DNA of 13,630 nucleotides from DATAXV01 sp036272915 (GCA_036272915.1 DATAXV010000075.1:1-13630); one strand, 5' to 3'. Positions 6,415-13,500 are shown, counted from the stretch's first letter. A program made the numbers and translations. The notes: generated from the letters alone by a model not told the origin.

Positions 6415-7359
6415 GTGGCGGCTTCGGATGACGCGCCCTGTCCGGGCGATACGGTCGCGTTGATCATTGGCAGTTGGGGCGAGTCCGGAGGCTCGCGCTG
6501 CGATGCCCGGACGCTGGGGACCGATGAGTGGGGGACCTGGCTGATCATCGAGGCTGGTGAGGTGAGATTCTTCCTTCCCTCCTCGAGCAAGGGCTCCGGG
6601 CCGTTCTTCGCGTTGGGGACACCGATTCTCGTTCTCGCCGGACCCGGCAACTGGTGGGTTGCGAGCTTCTGCGAAGCGCTCTGGAAGGTGGACGTCACCG
6701 GTCCCGTGCGGGTAAATCGGCGATCAATCGAGTGGGAGGACCTTCGGCTGGATGTCGAGTGCGTCCCTGGCCAGCCCGCGCGGATCACGGACCAGGACGA
6801 GTACGCGGAGCTCGAGCTCGAGGCGGACGTGGACGCGCGGGCGTGGGATGCGGCGAACTGGGCGATGCGCGCGATCAACGACGGCTCCGAGCCGTTCAAT
6901 TCCGTCTACAAGCGCTGGAGCGTGGCCCTTGACCCTCCCGTCGACCGGACGGCGCTGCATGGTGGTGTCCTGAAGCTGCACCCCTGGGACGAGCCCGCGG
7001 TCATCGCCAAGTACGGTGCCCGATTGGTGGCGTCATGGAAGCGCAGGCAGGACCGCGGCGAGGGACTGGTGCTCGTGGCGGGGGCCTTCGATCGGTCGTG
7101 GGCTTGGCCTGGGCACCGCATCCCGAGCGAGCGGGCCCCCCGGCCCAGATCATCCACTGCGATGAGAGCGTCATGGTCAGCTCTCTCCATCGCCATCTCG
7201 ATGCCGCCTGTCGAACGTGGGGCATCTTCGCCGACGAACAGGCGAGAGGCTGAGAGTCAGCGGTGCGAGGGGCAGGCGGGGGAAGGACATGGACAAGGTG
7301 CTCGACGTCCCCGCCATGTCGGCTGGTCCGCCATCCTTCGAGCCCGGGCGTGGCGGTGA
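6415..7359 (+). CDS. DUF402-like protein, probably frameshifted in its C-terminal part
   Basis: From GTG 6415 the uninterrupted frame gives 314 aa. Residues about 75-160 fit the DUF402 (FomD-like) domain: GNWWVASFCEALWKVDVTG, then WEDLRLDVECVPG, then ITDQDEYAELE and WAMRAINDG. Proteins of this fold include nucleoside di-/triphosphatase-type and RNase E/G-associated members; the substrate here is unknown. After about residue 240 the frame becomes Arg/Ser-rich and loses third-position GC. At the same point another plus frame reads QIIHCDESVMVSSLHRHLD then AACRTWGIFADEQARG and stops at 7253; adding one C to the C6 run at 7136-7141 would join the two into about 279 aa. So residues after about 241 of the annotated frame are probably not the native end. 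Alternative starts are ATG 6331 and 6379. It is a single-gene unit, convergent with the SDR gene. Confidence 0.6.
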   Translation: MAASDDAPCPGDTVALIIGSWGESGGSRCDARTLGTDEWGTWLIIEAGEVRFFLPSSSKGSGPFFALGTPILVLAGPGNWWVASFCEALWKVDVTGPVRVNRRSIEWEDLRLDVECVPGQPARITDQDEYAELELEADVDARAWDAANWAMRAINDGSEPFNSVYKRWSVALDPPVDRTALHGGVLKLHPWDEPAVIAKYGARLVASWKRRQDRGEGLVLVAGAFDRSWAWPGHRIPSERAPRPRSSTAMRASWSALSIAISMPPVERGASSPTNRREAESQRCEGQAGEGHGQGARRPRHVGWSAILRARAWR

Positions 7360-7375
7360 CCCGGTGAGGACCGGG
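7360..7375. other. Hairpin CCCGGT-GAGG-ACCGGG between convergent genes
   Basis: A perfect 6-bp stem with a 4-nt loop sits between the DUF402-like and SDR gene ends. No T-tract follows on either strand, so an intrinsic terminator is not established. It may be a weak terminator or an RNA-end stabiliser. The rest of 7254-7418 contains no gene I can support. Confidence 0.25.
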
Positions 7376-7418
7376 CTGCCGGCTGACGGTCATTGCCGAC
7401 TGGTTTGACCCGATTCGC

Positions 7419-8213
7419 TCATTCCGGGATGACCACGGGCAGACCGGCCATCAGCCCTCCGTCGATCTTGTACTCGGCTCCGGTGATGAACTTGGCCCGG
7501 TCGCTGACCAGGAAGGCGATCAGCTCGGCGACCTCCTCCGGCCTGCCGACCCGCCCGACGGGGTGGGACGCGCCCCACTCGGCGATGACGTCCTCGGTCG
7601 GCCTCTCGCCGCGGAAGAGCCCGGCCGCGCCGCGCAGCATGGGCGTGTCGATCGAGCCCGGGAGCACGGCGTTGACCCTGATCCCCTCACGGGCGTGGTC
7701 GACCGCCATGGCCCTGGTCATGGCAAGGATGCCGCCCTTGCTGGCGGCGTAGGCGACGACGCGCTGCTGGGCGGCGAGGCCCTGGACCGAGGCGACGTTG
7801 ACGATCGCCCCGCCACCGCGCTCCAGGAGGAGGGGGATGGCGAACTTGGCGGCGAGGAACATCCCGGTGAGGTTGACGGCGATGGTCCGCTGCCAGAGCT
7901 GCTCGGTCGTCTCCACGACGGTGCCGTAGGTCTGGATCCCGGCGCTGTTGACAAGGATGTCGAGTCCACCCTCCAGCTCCCTGATCGAGGCGAAGAGGGC
8001 AACCTGCTCGGCCTCCGAGGCGACGTCCACGTGCTGCGCCCTGACCCGCAGCGCCTTCTCCCTCAGCCCGGCGGCGATCTCCTCGAGATGCGGGGAGACG
8101 TCGCCGGCCACCACGGTCGCTCCTCCCTCGGCGAGCCGGCGGACGGTGGCCCCGCCCATCCCCGTCGCTCCGCCGAGCACGACCGCGATCTTCCCCACGA
8201 AGTCGTCAGGCAC
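7419..8213 (-). CDS. SDR-family NAD(P)-dependent oxidoreductase
   Basis: The protein has 264 aa, starting at GTG 8211-8213 with SD GGAGG about 8 nt upstream. Classical SDR landmarks are complete: cofactor motif GGATGMGG (14-21), Asp38 at the end of the second strand (favours NAD over NADP), NSAG (89-92), and the catalytic set Asn114, Ser142, Tyr155, Lys159 (YAASK), followed by LPGSIDTPM (184-192). The C-terminal FITGAEYKIDGGLMAGLP is typical. Such enzymes oxidise or reduce alcohol/ketone groups on sugars, steroids or acyl chains. The gene overlaps the upstream aldose epimerase-like gene by 8 nt, so a sugar or sugar-acid dehydrogenase acting with that epimerase is a reasonable inference. The substrate cannot be read from the sequence. 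Confidence 0.93.
   Translation of the reverse strand: MPDDFVGKIAVVLGGATGMGGATVRRLAEGGATVVAGDVSPHLEEIAAGLREKALRVRAQHVDVASEAEQVALFASIRELEGGLDILVNSAGIQTYGTVVETTEQLWQRTIAVNLTGMFLAAKFAIPLLLERGGGAIVNVASVQGLAAQQRVVAYAASKGGILAMTRAMAVDHAREGIRVNAVLPGSIDTPMLRGAAGLFRGERPTEDVIAEWGASHPVGRVGRPEEVAELIAFLVSDRAKFITGAEYKIDGGLMAGLPVVIPE
8206..8213 (-). other. 8-nt stop/start overlap (GTGCCTGA)
   Basis: The SDR start GTG and the epimerase stop TGA share GTGCCTGA, the same RTG-N-CTGA geometry as at 3669-3676. An SD (GGAGG) lies inside the upstream coding region. Translational coupling is likely. Confidence 0.7.
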
Positions 8214-9237
8214 CTCGGACCTCCATGTTCATGTGCAGCTCCCGGCTCTCTCCGGGGCCCAGTCGCATCGCCGTGCCGTTGGCAACCGCCTCGGCCAGCC
8301 CGTTGGTCGGGTAGCTCGAGGAGGGTTCCAGCCCGACCGTGTAGAGGCGTCCGTACCAGGGATAGTCGGAGCCGGCCCCGAACTCCTGCCAGTACCAGAG
8401 GTAGGGGAGGGTGCTCGCGTCCCACTCCACACGGAGGCCCTCGCCGCTCGGCTTCAGGATCTCGTACCAGGCGTCCCGGCCGAAGCCGGTCAGGTAGCAG
8501 AGGTCGCTTCGGGTGCCCCGCTCGGGTATCCGGCGCAGGTCCACCGTGCCGCCGTCGATCCCCGTCGCCAGCGGCCAGGTGAACCGATCAGGGCTGAAGC
8601 GCCGGCCGGTGGCTTCGGTCGCGACCGGGTGGGGGACCGCCTCGATGCCATCCGGAAGGCGTACCTCGCAGCCCGGAGCCAGGAACGGGGGCCCATAGGC
8701 GAGGTGCTGGCCCCACATCGCCTCCATCGGGTGCGGGCTCAGGTTCTCGACGCGACCCGTGACCTCGAGCTTCGCCTCTCCTCGCCGCAGCCGCAGCTGC
8801 TTCTCCAGCGTGAACGGGGTTCGGCGCATCTCGGCTCGCATGGTCACCGCCACCTCGGCCTCGTCGTCCCGGACCACGGTGAGCTTGAAGGGTGTCTGCC
8901 ACGCCTCGTCGTGCTGCCCGAAGCTGGCGCCGCGGTGGCTCGAGGGGGCGCCGGCGTTGGGGAAGATCTCCTGCCAGCCGCCGGGATAGGAGTCCTGGAA
9001 CGCCGACAGCGGATCGGGCGCGTGCAAGGGCAGGTCGCGGTCCGTCACTCCCCAGGGCGCGATCGGGCAGAGGTCGAGATCGGTCGGCTTGTGGCAGAAC
9101 TGGAAGATCTCGGTACCCCGATCGAGGTTGACACCGACGCGGAGCACCTCATTCTCGAGGAAGACCATGCGCATGCCCTGGATCAGGGCCTCGGTGAGCC
9201 GTGCCCCCCAGTTGCGCGGCACCTGGCGAGGGCTCAC
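8206..9237 (-). CDS. Aldose 1-epimerase (galactose mutarotase)-like protein
   Basis: The start is GTG at 9235-9237, with SD GGGGAGG at 9245-9251 and 7-nt spacing, giving 343 aa. The frame is open far upstream (to 10173) but that part is antisense to the ABC ATPase and is not coding. An internal ATG (MRMVFLEN, about residue 22) is a second choice. Mutarotase-like features: SYPGGWQEIFPNAG (83-96), His109 in FGQHDEAW, His178 in GQHLAYGPPF and Glu304 in VGLEPSSSYP; two His and a late Glu are the catalytic pattern of aldose 1-epimerases, which interconvert alpha and beta anomers. The intervening beta-rich sequence fits the beta-sandwich fold. Glycan-processing relatives without mutarotase activity share the fold, so substrate and exact activity are open. 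It is the first gene of a two-gene operon with the SDR. Confidence 0.83.
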   Translation of the reverse strand: MSPRQVPRNWGARLTEALIQGMRMVFLENEVLRVGVNLDRGTEIFQFCHKPTDLDLCPIAPWGVTDRDLPLHAPDPLSAFQDSYPGGWQEIFPNAGAPSSHRGASFGQHDEAWQTPFKLTVVRDDEAEVAVTMRAEMRRTPFTLEKQLRLRRGEAKLEVTGRVENLSPHPMEAMWGQHLAYGPPFLAPGCEVRLPDGIEAVPHPVATEATGRRFSPDRFTWPLATGIDGGTVDLRRIPERGTRSDLCYLTGFGRDAWYEILKPSGEGLRVEWDASTLPYLWYWQEFGAGSDYPWYGRLYTVGLEPSSSYPTNGLAEAVANGTAMRLGPGESRELHMNMEVRGA

Positions 9238-9244
9238 CGAGCCG

Positions 9245-9251
9245 CCTCCCC
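9245..9251 (-). promoter_or_regulatory. Ribosome binding site GGGGAGG deciding the epimerase start
   Basis: The minus strand reads GGGGAGG, 7 nt, GTG. It is the only strong SD in the long open frame and marks 9237 as the start rather than any upstream codon. Confidence 0.65.
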
Positions 9252-9421
9252 GGCGCGATGCGGATCGGTGTGAAGACGTCGGTCCAAGGCCTTGTACCCC
9301 ATGAGAGACATGATCGTCCGCTGGGCCGGCTCCCGTGTTGATCGCGGACCCGAACGGGTCAGATCCGGGGGCCGACGGCGCCGGCGCGGGGCTCCAGGTC
9401 GAGCCCCTCCTGCGGCGCCGA

Positions 9422-9427
9422 TACACT
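9422..9427 (+). promoter_or_regulatory. -10-like box TACACT for the ABC exporter operon
   Basis: GATACACT is followed by 8 nt and ATG 9436. There is no SD before this ATG, so a leaderless transcript is the simplest reading. The remainder of the divergent intergenic region 9238-9421 shows no convincing -35 box or gene. Confidence 0.48.
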
Positions 9428-9435
9428 CCAACACC

Positions 9436-10161
9436 ATGGATGCCGCGGAGCCCTCGACCGGGCTCGTCGTCACCGGGCTCACCAAGCGCTACGGCACCAA
9501 GGCCGCGGTCGCCGATCTCTCCTTCCGCGTGGCCCCGGGCGAGATCCTCGCCCTGCTCGGTCCCAACGGAGCCGGTAAGAGCACCACCCTCACCTGTCTG
9601 GCCGGCCTGCTCCGGCCGAACGCCGGCAGTTTCGAGTGGAACGGGAGGGATCTCGGACCCGCCCGCTCCCGCAGCGTCGGTCTGATCCCGGAGACGCCCG
9701 AGGTCTACGAGATGCTTACCGTCTGGGAGCACCTCGCCTTCGTCGCCCGGAGCTGCCGTCTTCCCGCCGGCTGGGAGAGCCAGGCCGCCGGGCTGCTCTC
9801 GCGCCTGCAGCTCGACGAGCAGCGTGACACCCTCGGGCAGGCGCTCTCCAAGGGCATGCGTCAGAAGCTCCTGGTCACCGCGGTCGTGCTCGCCGGCACG
9901 CCGGTCCTGCTCCTCGACGAGCCGATGGTCGGTCTCGACCCCATGGGCCAGCACGAGCTGAGGGAGATGCTGGCCCAGCTCCGCCAGGAGGGCAGGGCCA
10001 TCGTCATCAGCACCCACCTCCTGGCCAGCGTCGAGTCCTACTGCGACCGGCTCCTGATCCTCAACCGCGGCGCGGCGGTCGCCGAGGGCAGGCTCGCCGA
10101 CCTGGTGGAGGAGCACGGCAAGCGGACGCTGGAGGAGGCGTTCTTGGACATCGTCCGTTGA
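9436..10161 (+). CDS. ABC transporter ATP-binding protein (EcsA-like, ABC-2 exporter type)
   Basis: The protein has 241 aa from ATG 9436; the upstream open frame to 9292 is arginine-rich and unlike the family. The nucleotide-binding domain is complete: Walker A GPNGAGKST (42-50), signature LSKGM (137-141), Walker B VLLLDE (157-162), D-loop GLDP (166-169) and H-switch His194 in ISTH. The Q-loop position reads LIPETPEVYEMLTVWEHL, with Glu replacing Gln, and the signature is LSKGM rather than LSGGQ; both are usual in the EcsA/BcrA-like branch. It would power the membrane subunit encoded directly downstream (4-nt overlap). The C-terminal EEAFLDIVR is typical of ABC-2 ATPases. The cargo is unknown. 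Confidence 0.95.
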   Translation: MDAAEPSTGLVVTGLTKRYGTKAAVADLSFRVAPGEILALLGPNGAGKSTTLTCLAGLLRPNAGSFEWNGRDLGPARSRSVGLIPETPEVYEMLTVWEHLAFVARSCRLPAGWESQAAGLLSRLQLDEQRDTLGQALSKGMRQKLLVTAVVLAGTPVLLLDEPMVGLDPMGQHELREMLAQLRQEGRAIVISTHLLASVESYCDRLLILNRGAAVAEGRLADLVEEHGKRTLEEAFLDIVR

Positions 10162-11753
10162 GGACCGCGGCACCGGGGTGGAGGGACCTGGTCTGGCTCG
10201 ACCTCCACCTCTTCCGGAACCGGGTCCGCGCGATCCTTCGCAATCCCCGGCGGCTGCTCCCCTGGCTGCTCGTCCTCGTCTTCCTGGTCCCCAGCCTGAT
10301 CGAGCGGATGAACATGGCCGGCGGCGGCGACGAAGCCATGGGCGGAGGCTTCCGCTGGGCCCTGGCCGTGGCCGCGCCCTACCTCCCGGCCGCGGGGCTG
10401 GTCGCCCTCGGCTTCATGGTCTGGCAGCCCGGCGGCAGCGCGCCCGCCGCCTTCGCCTCGCGCGCCGACGGCGCCTTCCTCATCGGTCTGGGCATGCGTC
10501 CCCGGGTGGTGCTGCTCTGGCTGATGCTGCGGGCGACACGGCGGATGCTTCTCGCCGCCGTCCTCTACATCCTCGTCCTGCTGGTCCTCGTCCCCCGTCT
10601 CGGCATGACCCCGCCCCAGGCGGTCGGCCTGGTGCTCGGGATCGCGCTCTTCGTCGCCATCGTGCTGGGCGGCCGCATCGCCGCCTTCACCTTCCGCGTC
10701 CACTGGGCCTGGGCCAGGATCGACCTCGTCGGGCTGGCGCTGGCCGTGGGAGGCGCCCTGGCCATCGTCCTCGGCATCCTCGGTCGGGGCCTGGTCGCCG
10801 AGGTCGCGAGGTCGGTGGCGGGGAACGTGCCACCGGGCAGCTGGACGGTGATGGCGGTGAGGGGGCAGTGGCCGGCGCTGGTGCCCCTGGCCCTGGTCGC
10901 GGCGGCCGTCGTGCTCGCCGGCGTCGGGCTCGCCGGCGACATCCTGCCCGAGGTCTGGTCCGCCTCGACGCAGGCCTTCGAGCGGCGGGTGCGCATGCGC
11001 CAGGGCAACTACGCCGTCCCCGGCTTCCTGGCTCCGAGGAGGGACCTGACCCGGGCGCCGTCTCGGGTCATGGGCATGCCGTCGGGTCCCCTGGCCCTGG
11101 TCTGGAAGGAGTGGATGACGCTCTGGCGCACGGGTATGCGCCTCCAGCTCGGCCTGCTCGCCCTGGGCATCGCCGCCGGGGTGGTGATGGGCATCATCGC
11201 CCGCACCTCCGCCGGCGCCGTGCACGCGATCATGTTCGAGGCGCTCTTCCTGATCGCCGTCGTCTCGGCCTTCGCCGGGGTCAGGCTGGGGGCGGAGCTC
11301 CGCTGCCCGGTGTGGTGGGTGGCGCCCTCGCGGCTGGTCGTCAGGCTCGGGCTCCTGAGCCTGGTGCGCGCCCTCCGCTACGCCATCCCGGTGATGGTCT
11401 TCGTGATCATCGAGCAGGTGATCGAGGCGGGGTCCTTGTGGCTGATCCTGCTGCTGCCGCTCCCCGGCCTGCTCTTCATGTGGATGCTCCAGGCGTTCGG
11501 CTTCGCCACCTACGCTCTGCTCCCGGCGAGCACCGACGCCAGGGCGGCGCAGATGATCCGGACGTTCGGCATCATGGTCGGCGTCGGCACGATCGTCTTC
11601 GCCGGGCTCATCGGGCTGCTCCTGGAGCTGCCGGTGGTCGAGTTCGGCTTCCCCCTCCTCGTCGCCGTCGCCGAGCTGGCCGGGCTGCTCCTGTTCTCGG
11701 CATGGCGAATCCAGGGCAACGCCCTCGCCTTCGTCGCCGAGGAGCGGCAGTAG
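10158..11753 (+). CDS. ABC exporter membrane subunit (putative ABC exporter / EcsB-like)
   Basis: The start is TTG 10158, overlapping the ATPase stop as TTGA; no better in-frame start precedes the first helix, giving 531 aa. About ten or more hydrophobic helices are visible, e.g. residues 33-48, 67-89, 116-146, 153-172, 189-210, 240-262, 328-348, 356-375, 405-447, 468-490 and 496-514. Two halves can be seen, each beginning with an amphipathic charged segment (WRDLVWLDLHLFRNRVRAI near 8-26; LALVWKEWMTLWRTGMRLQ near 312-330). This repeat of a pre-helix plus membrane block is typical of the large ABC exporter permeases. It pairs with the ATPase upstream; the substrate cannot be inferred. The rare TTG start may lower yield relative to the ATPase. 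It ends just before a strong hairpin. Confidence 0.88.
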   Translation: MRTAAPGWRDLVWLDLHLFRNRVRAILRNPRRLLPWLLVLVFLVPSLIERMNMAGGGDEAMGGGFRWALAVAAPYLPAAGLVALGFMVWQPGGSAPAAFASRADGAFLIGLGMRPRVVLLWLMLRATRRMLLAAVLYILVLLVLVPRLGMTPPQAVGLVLGIALFVAIVLGGRIAAFTFRVHWAWARIDLVGLALAVGGALAIVLGILGRGLVAEVARSVAGNVPPGSWTVMAVRGQWPALVPLALVAAAVVLAGVGLAGDILPEVWSASTQAFERRVRMRQGNYAVPGFLAPRRDLTRAPSRVMGMPSGPLALVWKEWMTLWRTGMRLQLGLLALGIAAGVVMGIIARTSAGAVHAIMFEALFLIAVVSAFAGVRLGAELRCPVWWVAPSRLVVRLGLLSLVRALRYAIPVMVFVIIEQVIEAGSLWLILLLPLPGLLFMWMLQAFGFATYALLPASTDARAAQMIRTFGIMVGVGTIVFAGLIGLLLELPVVEFGFPLLVAVAELAGLLLFSAWRIQGNALAFVAEERQ

Positions 11754-11790
11754 CGCCCTCGACGCGGCCAGGCCGGCCGGTCGAAGGGCG
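11754..11790. terminator. Long hairpin between convergent genes, candidate bidirectional terminator
   Basis: CGCCCTCGAC (11754-11763) pairs with GTCGAAGGGCG (11780-11790) with one bulged A, and inside it CGGCC (11765-11769) pairs with GGCCG (11775-11779), leaving a 5-nt loop. That is about 15 bp of stem. It starts directly after the exporter stop and ends 7 nt before the end of the opposite gene. No T-tract is present on either side, so termination is inferred from position and stability. Confidence 0.5.
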
Positions 11791-11796
11791 GTAGCT

Positions 11797-12384
11797 CTAC
11801 CCGGCCGCCGGCGGAGCCCAGTCCGCGGACCTGCCCAGGTAAGCGGCGAGGCGGTCGGAGGCGGGCGCGTCGGACGCGACCGGCTGCTCGGCGGCGAAGG
11901 GTCCGCCCTCGGGTCGGTGCATCCTCGCCAGCCGCTCCTGCCACATCCGCAGCGTCCGGTCGGCGATGTCGGCGGGCAGCGGGTCGACGGAGGCGCCCAG
12001 GCTGCGGGCCAGGTCCCAGCCGTGGACCATCAGCTCGTTGCCCTGCAGCACGACGACGAAGGATCCGGGCTGCTCACCGAGCGGGGTGACCAGCCGCTTC
12101 TCCAGCATGCCCGGCGTCGCCGCCAGGGCCTCGACCTCGGCGGTGGCGTCGCGGAAGGCACCCTTGGGGTCGGCGCCGAGCACGTCGGTGCCGCTGGCCG
12201 GCGGCTGCTCGCCCCTGGCCATCCGGCCCAGGCGGCGCTGCCCGCTGACGAGGTGGTTGAGCAGGTCGCGCACCGTCCACTCGGTACAGGGGGTGGGCCG
12301 GGCCCAGTCGTCCTCGTCGATCCCGTCGACGATCGACTGGACGCCGTCGACGATCCGGCGGTAGTCGCTGATCACCTCATCCAT
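11797..12384 (-). CDS. TIGR03086-family DinB-fold metal-binding protein
   Basis: The start is ATG 12382-12384 with SD GGAGG within GAGGAGGAGG, giving 195 aa; the frame is open far upstream but without family resemblance. The N-terminal part matches the mycothiol-dependent maleylpyruvate isomerase N-terminal (DinB-like) helical bundle: WARPTPCTEWTVRDLLNHLV (27-46, His44) and NELMVHGWDLARSLG (116-130, His121). In this family His residues from these two segments bind a divalent metal. Characterised relatives use thiol cofactors such as mycothiol, but most TIGR03086 members have no known reaction. The Pro/Ala-rich C-terminal end is normal. It stands alone, convergent with the exporter operon. Confidence 0.88.
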   Translation of the reverse strand: MDEVISDYRRIVDGVQSIVDGIDEDDWARPTPCTEWTVRDLLNHLVSGQRRLGRMARGEQPPASGTDVLGADPKGAFRDATAEVEALAATPGMLEKRLVTPLGEQPGSFVVVLQGNELMVHGWDLARSLGASVDPLPADIADRTLRMWQERLARMHRPEGGPFAAEQPVASDAPASDRLAAYLGRSADWAPPAAG

Positions 12385-12426
12385 GACAGCCTCCTCCTCG
12401 GTGGACGCTGGGCTCGACGAGCCGCC

Positions 12427-12456
12427 ACCATAACCGCCTCGAGGATCAGCTGTCCC
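12427..12456 (-). promoter_or_regulatory. Possible promoter of the TIGR03086 gene
   Basis: On the minus strand GGGACA (12456-12451), 18 nt, then TATGGT (12432-12427) resembles a -35/-10 pair, with a leader of about 36 nt that carries the SD. Only a pattern match; the rest of 12457-12639 shows no gene I can support. Confidence 0.25.
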
Positions 12457-12639
12457 AGCTGCCGGCCGCTGTGATCGAGTCCAAGCAGATACCGCATTGC
12501 TGATAGCGGGCGCGAGCCCGGGCACCTGGTGAGCAGGATTAGCGTCGCCGGAGCATCGACCGGGGCCGGCCGTGTAACTTTTCCGGTGGTGTGCTTTAGC
12601 ACCGCTGAGTAGACGGGAGCGAGTGAAGGTTCGGTAAAT

Positions 12640-13116
12640 ATGGCCCGACATGCACGGCAGAAGGTGGTACCTCACCTGAGCTACGAGGATCCCTTCGCGG
12701 CGCTCGCCTGGCTGTGCCGGGTGTTCGGGTTCACCGAGCTGAAGCGTTTCGACCGGGGGGAGGACAACCTGACCGCGCGGCTTCGAGGACCAGACGGCGG
12801 AGCCGTCATGATCTCGGGTAGCGACGCCGACTTCAAGGTATGGATGCGCGAGCGAGCGCCGCACTTCGAGGAGGCGACGGGGCGATCCTGGCCACTGCTG
12901 ACCCACGCCATCACCGTGCTAGTGGACGACGTCGATGCCCACTTCGCGCGAGCCGAGCGGCAGGGTGCTGCCGTGCTCACGGCACCGAAGGACCAACCGT
13001 GGGGCGTGCGCAGCTATGCCGCCCTCGACCCGGAGGGACACCAGTGGGAGTTCGCCACCGTGACCGACAACCCGCCCGAGGCGTCTGGCGACGTGGGTGT
13101 CGGCGATCAAGCCTGA
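12640..13116 (+). CDS. VOC-family (glyoxalase/bleomycin-resistance-type) protein
   Basis: The protein has 158 aa from ATG 12640; AAGG about 10 nt upstream is a weak SD. The VOC fold is shown by VVPHLSYEDPFAALAWLCRVFGF (in two parts, residues 9-31), THAITVLVDDVDAHFARAE (88-106), and SYAALDPEGHQWEFA (125-139). His12, His89 and Glu137 are in places used for metal binding in this superfamily. Members isomerise or cleave small molecules, bind antibiotics, or act as PhnB-like proteins of unknown role; the sequence does not choose among them. The C-terminal 17 residues are a low-complexity acidic tail. Its codons are somewhat less GC-biased than in the genes to the left, and an IS-type transposase lies nearby, so it may belong to an accessory segment. 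Confidence 0.87.
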   Translation: MARHARQKVVPHLSYEDPFAALAWLCRVFGFTELKRFDRGEDNLTARLRGPDGGAVMISGSDADFKVWMRERAPHFEEATGRSWPLLTHAITVLVDDVDAHFARAERQGAAVLTAPKDQPWGVRSYAALDPEGHQWEFATVTDNPPEASGDVGVGDQA

Positions 13117-13260
13117 GGATCCTCGCTGTCGGCAGGCGCAGAGCGACTCCTCCGCTCTCGCGCACCAGCTGTACAGATGCCTGGCTACGCCGGGCCGCCC
13201 ACGCTGGAGCTGGCCCTCCGCCGCCCTGTGAGCGCTTGTTCCCGAGCAGGAGGGTTGGTC

Positions 13261-13500
13261 GTGTTTGTAGACCGGGTCGAGGTCGAGACTCGCGAAAGAG
13301 GTGACCTCTTAGGTGCGATGATCGGCACGCTTCAGGGGAGGGCTGCTCGCCGACGGGTTCGCATGCTTCTGGATGGGTACGCCCTCCTTGAGACCACGCT
13401 AAGGGCCCTCAAAGGAATAAGGCGGACGAAGCGGCTCCAGCCTGGGGATCCAGGGAGTAGTTCCACTCGCCGTGGAAGTCATGTCGCCAGAGGCCGATAG
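13261..13500 (+). CDS. Small hypothetical ORF, 3' end possibly replaced by insertion sequence
   Basis: GTG 13261 is preceded by a perfect AGGAGG (13248-13253) with 7-nt spacing, giving 79 aa. The first 50 or so residues (VEVETRERGDLLGAM, then LLDGYALLETTLRALKG) look like a small charged helical protein, but I do not recognise a family. From about base 13409 the frame runs antisense to the end of the transposase gene and becomes Ser/Arg/Gly-rich, so the native C-terminus is probably lost and the ORF is a chimera. A longer version from 13177 lacks an SD. It may also be a chance ORF. Confidence 0.3.
   Translation: MFVDRVEVETRERGDLLGAMIGTLQGRAARRRVRMLLDGYALLETTLRALKGIRRTKRLQPGDPGSSSTRRGSHVARGR
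13296..13310. repeat. 15-bp palindrome AAGAGGT-G-ACCTCTT
   Basis: Seven-bp arms flank a single central base, all within the small ORF at 13261. With a 1-nt centre it cannot fold into an ordinary RNA hairpin, so if functional it would be a DNA site for a dimeric protein. It is less GC-rich than its surroundings, which makes a chance match somewhat less expected. Confidence 0.35.

Noticed and set aside
7136..7143. Programmed -1 frameshift site at the C run
   Set aside because: The codon-aligned heptamer is C CCC CGG, which does not fit the X XXY YYZ slippery form, and no downstream pseudoknot was recognised. An indel is simpler.
7290..7408. Small plus-strand ORF starting MDKVLDVPAM after a GGAAGG
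   Set aside because: The spacing from GGAAGG to the ATG is too short, the peptide has no recognisable features, and it lies in a convergent intergenic gap.
9238..10173. N-terminal extension of the epimerase frame
   Set aside because: This part is antisense to the ABC ATPase with intact Walker motifs; the SD at 9245-9251 marks the true start at 9237.
10038..11225. Long minus-strand frame rich in Gly, Asp, Gln and His
   Set aside because: It is antisense to the exporter operon and has the low-complexity composition of a shadow frame.
10178..11794. Second long plus-strand frame over the exporter permease
   Set aside because: It is Arg/Pro/Gly-rich with no hydrophobic segments, while the overlapping frame encodes an ordinary polytopic membrane protein.
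12840..13304. Alternative plus-strand frame over the 3' part of the VOC gene
   Set aside because: It is Arg/Ala-rich; the VOC frame keeps all family motifs through 13116.
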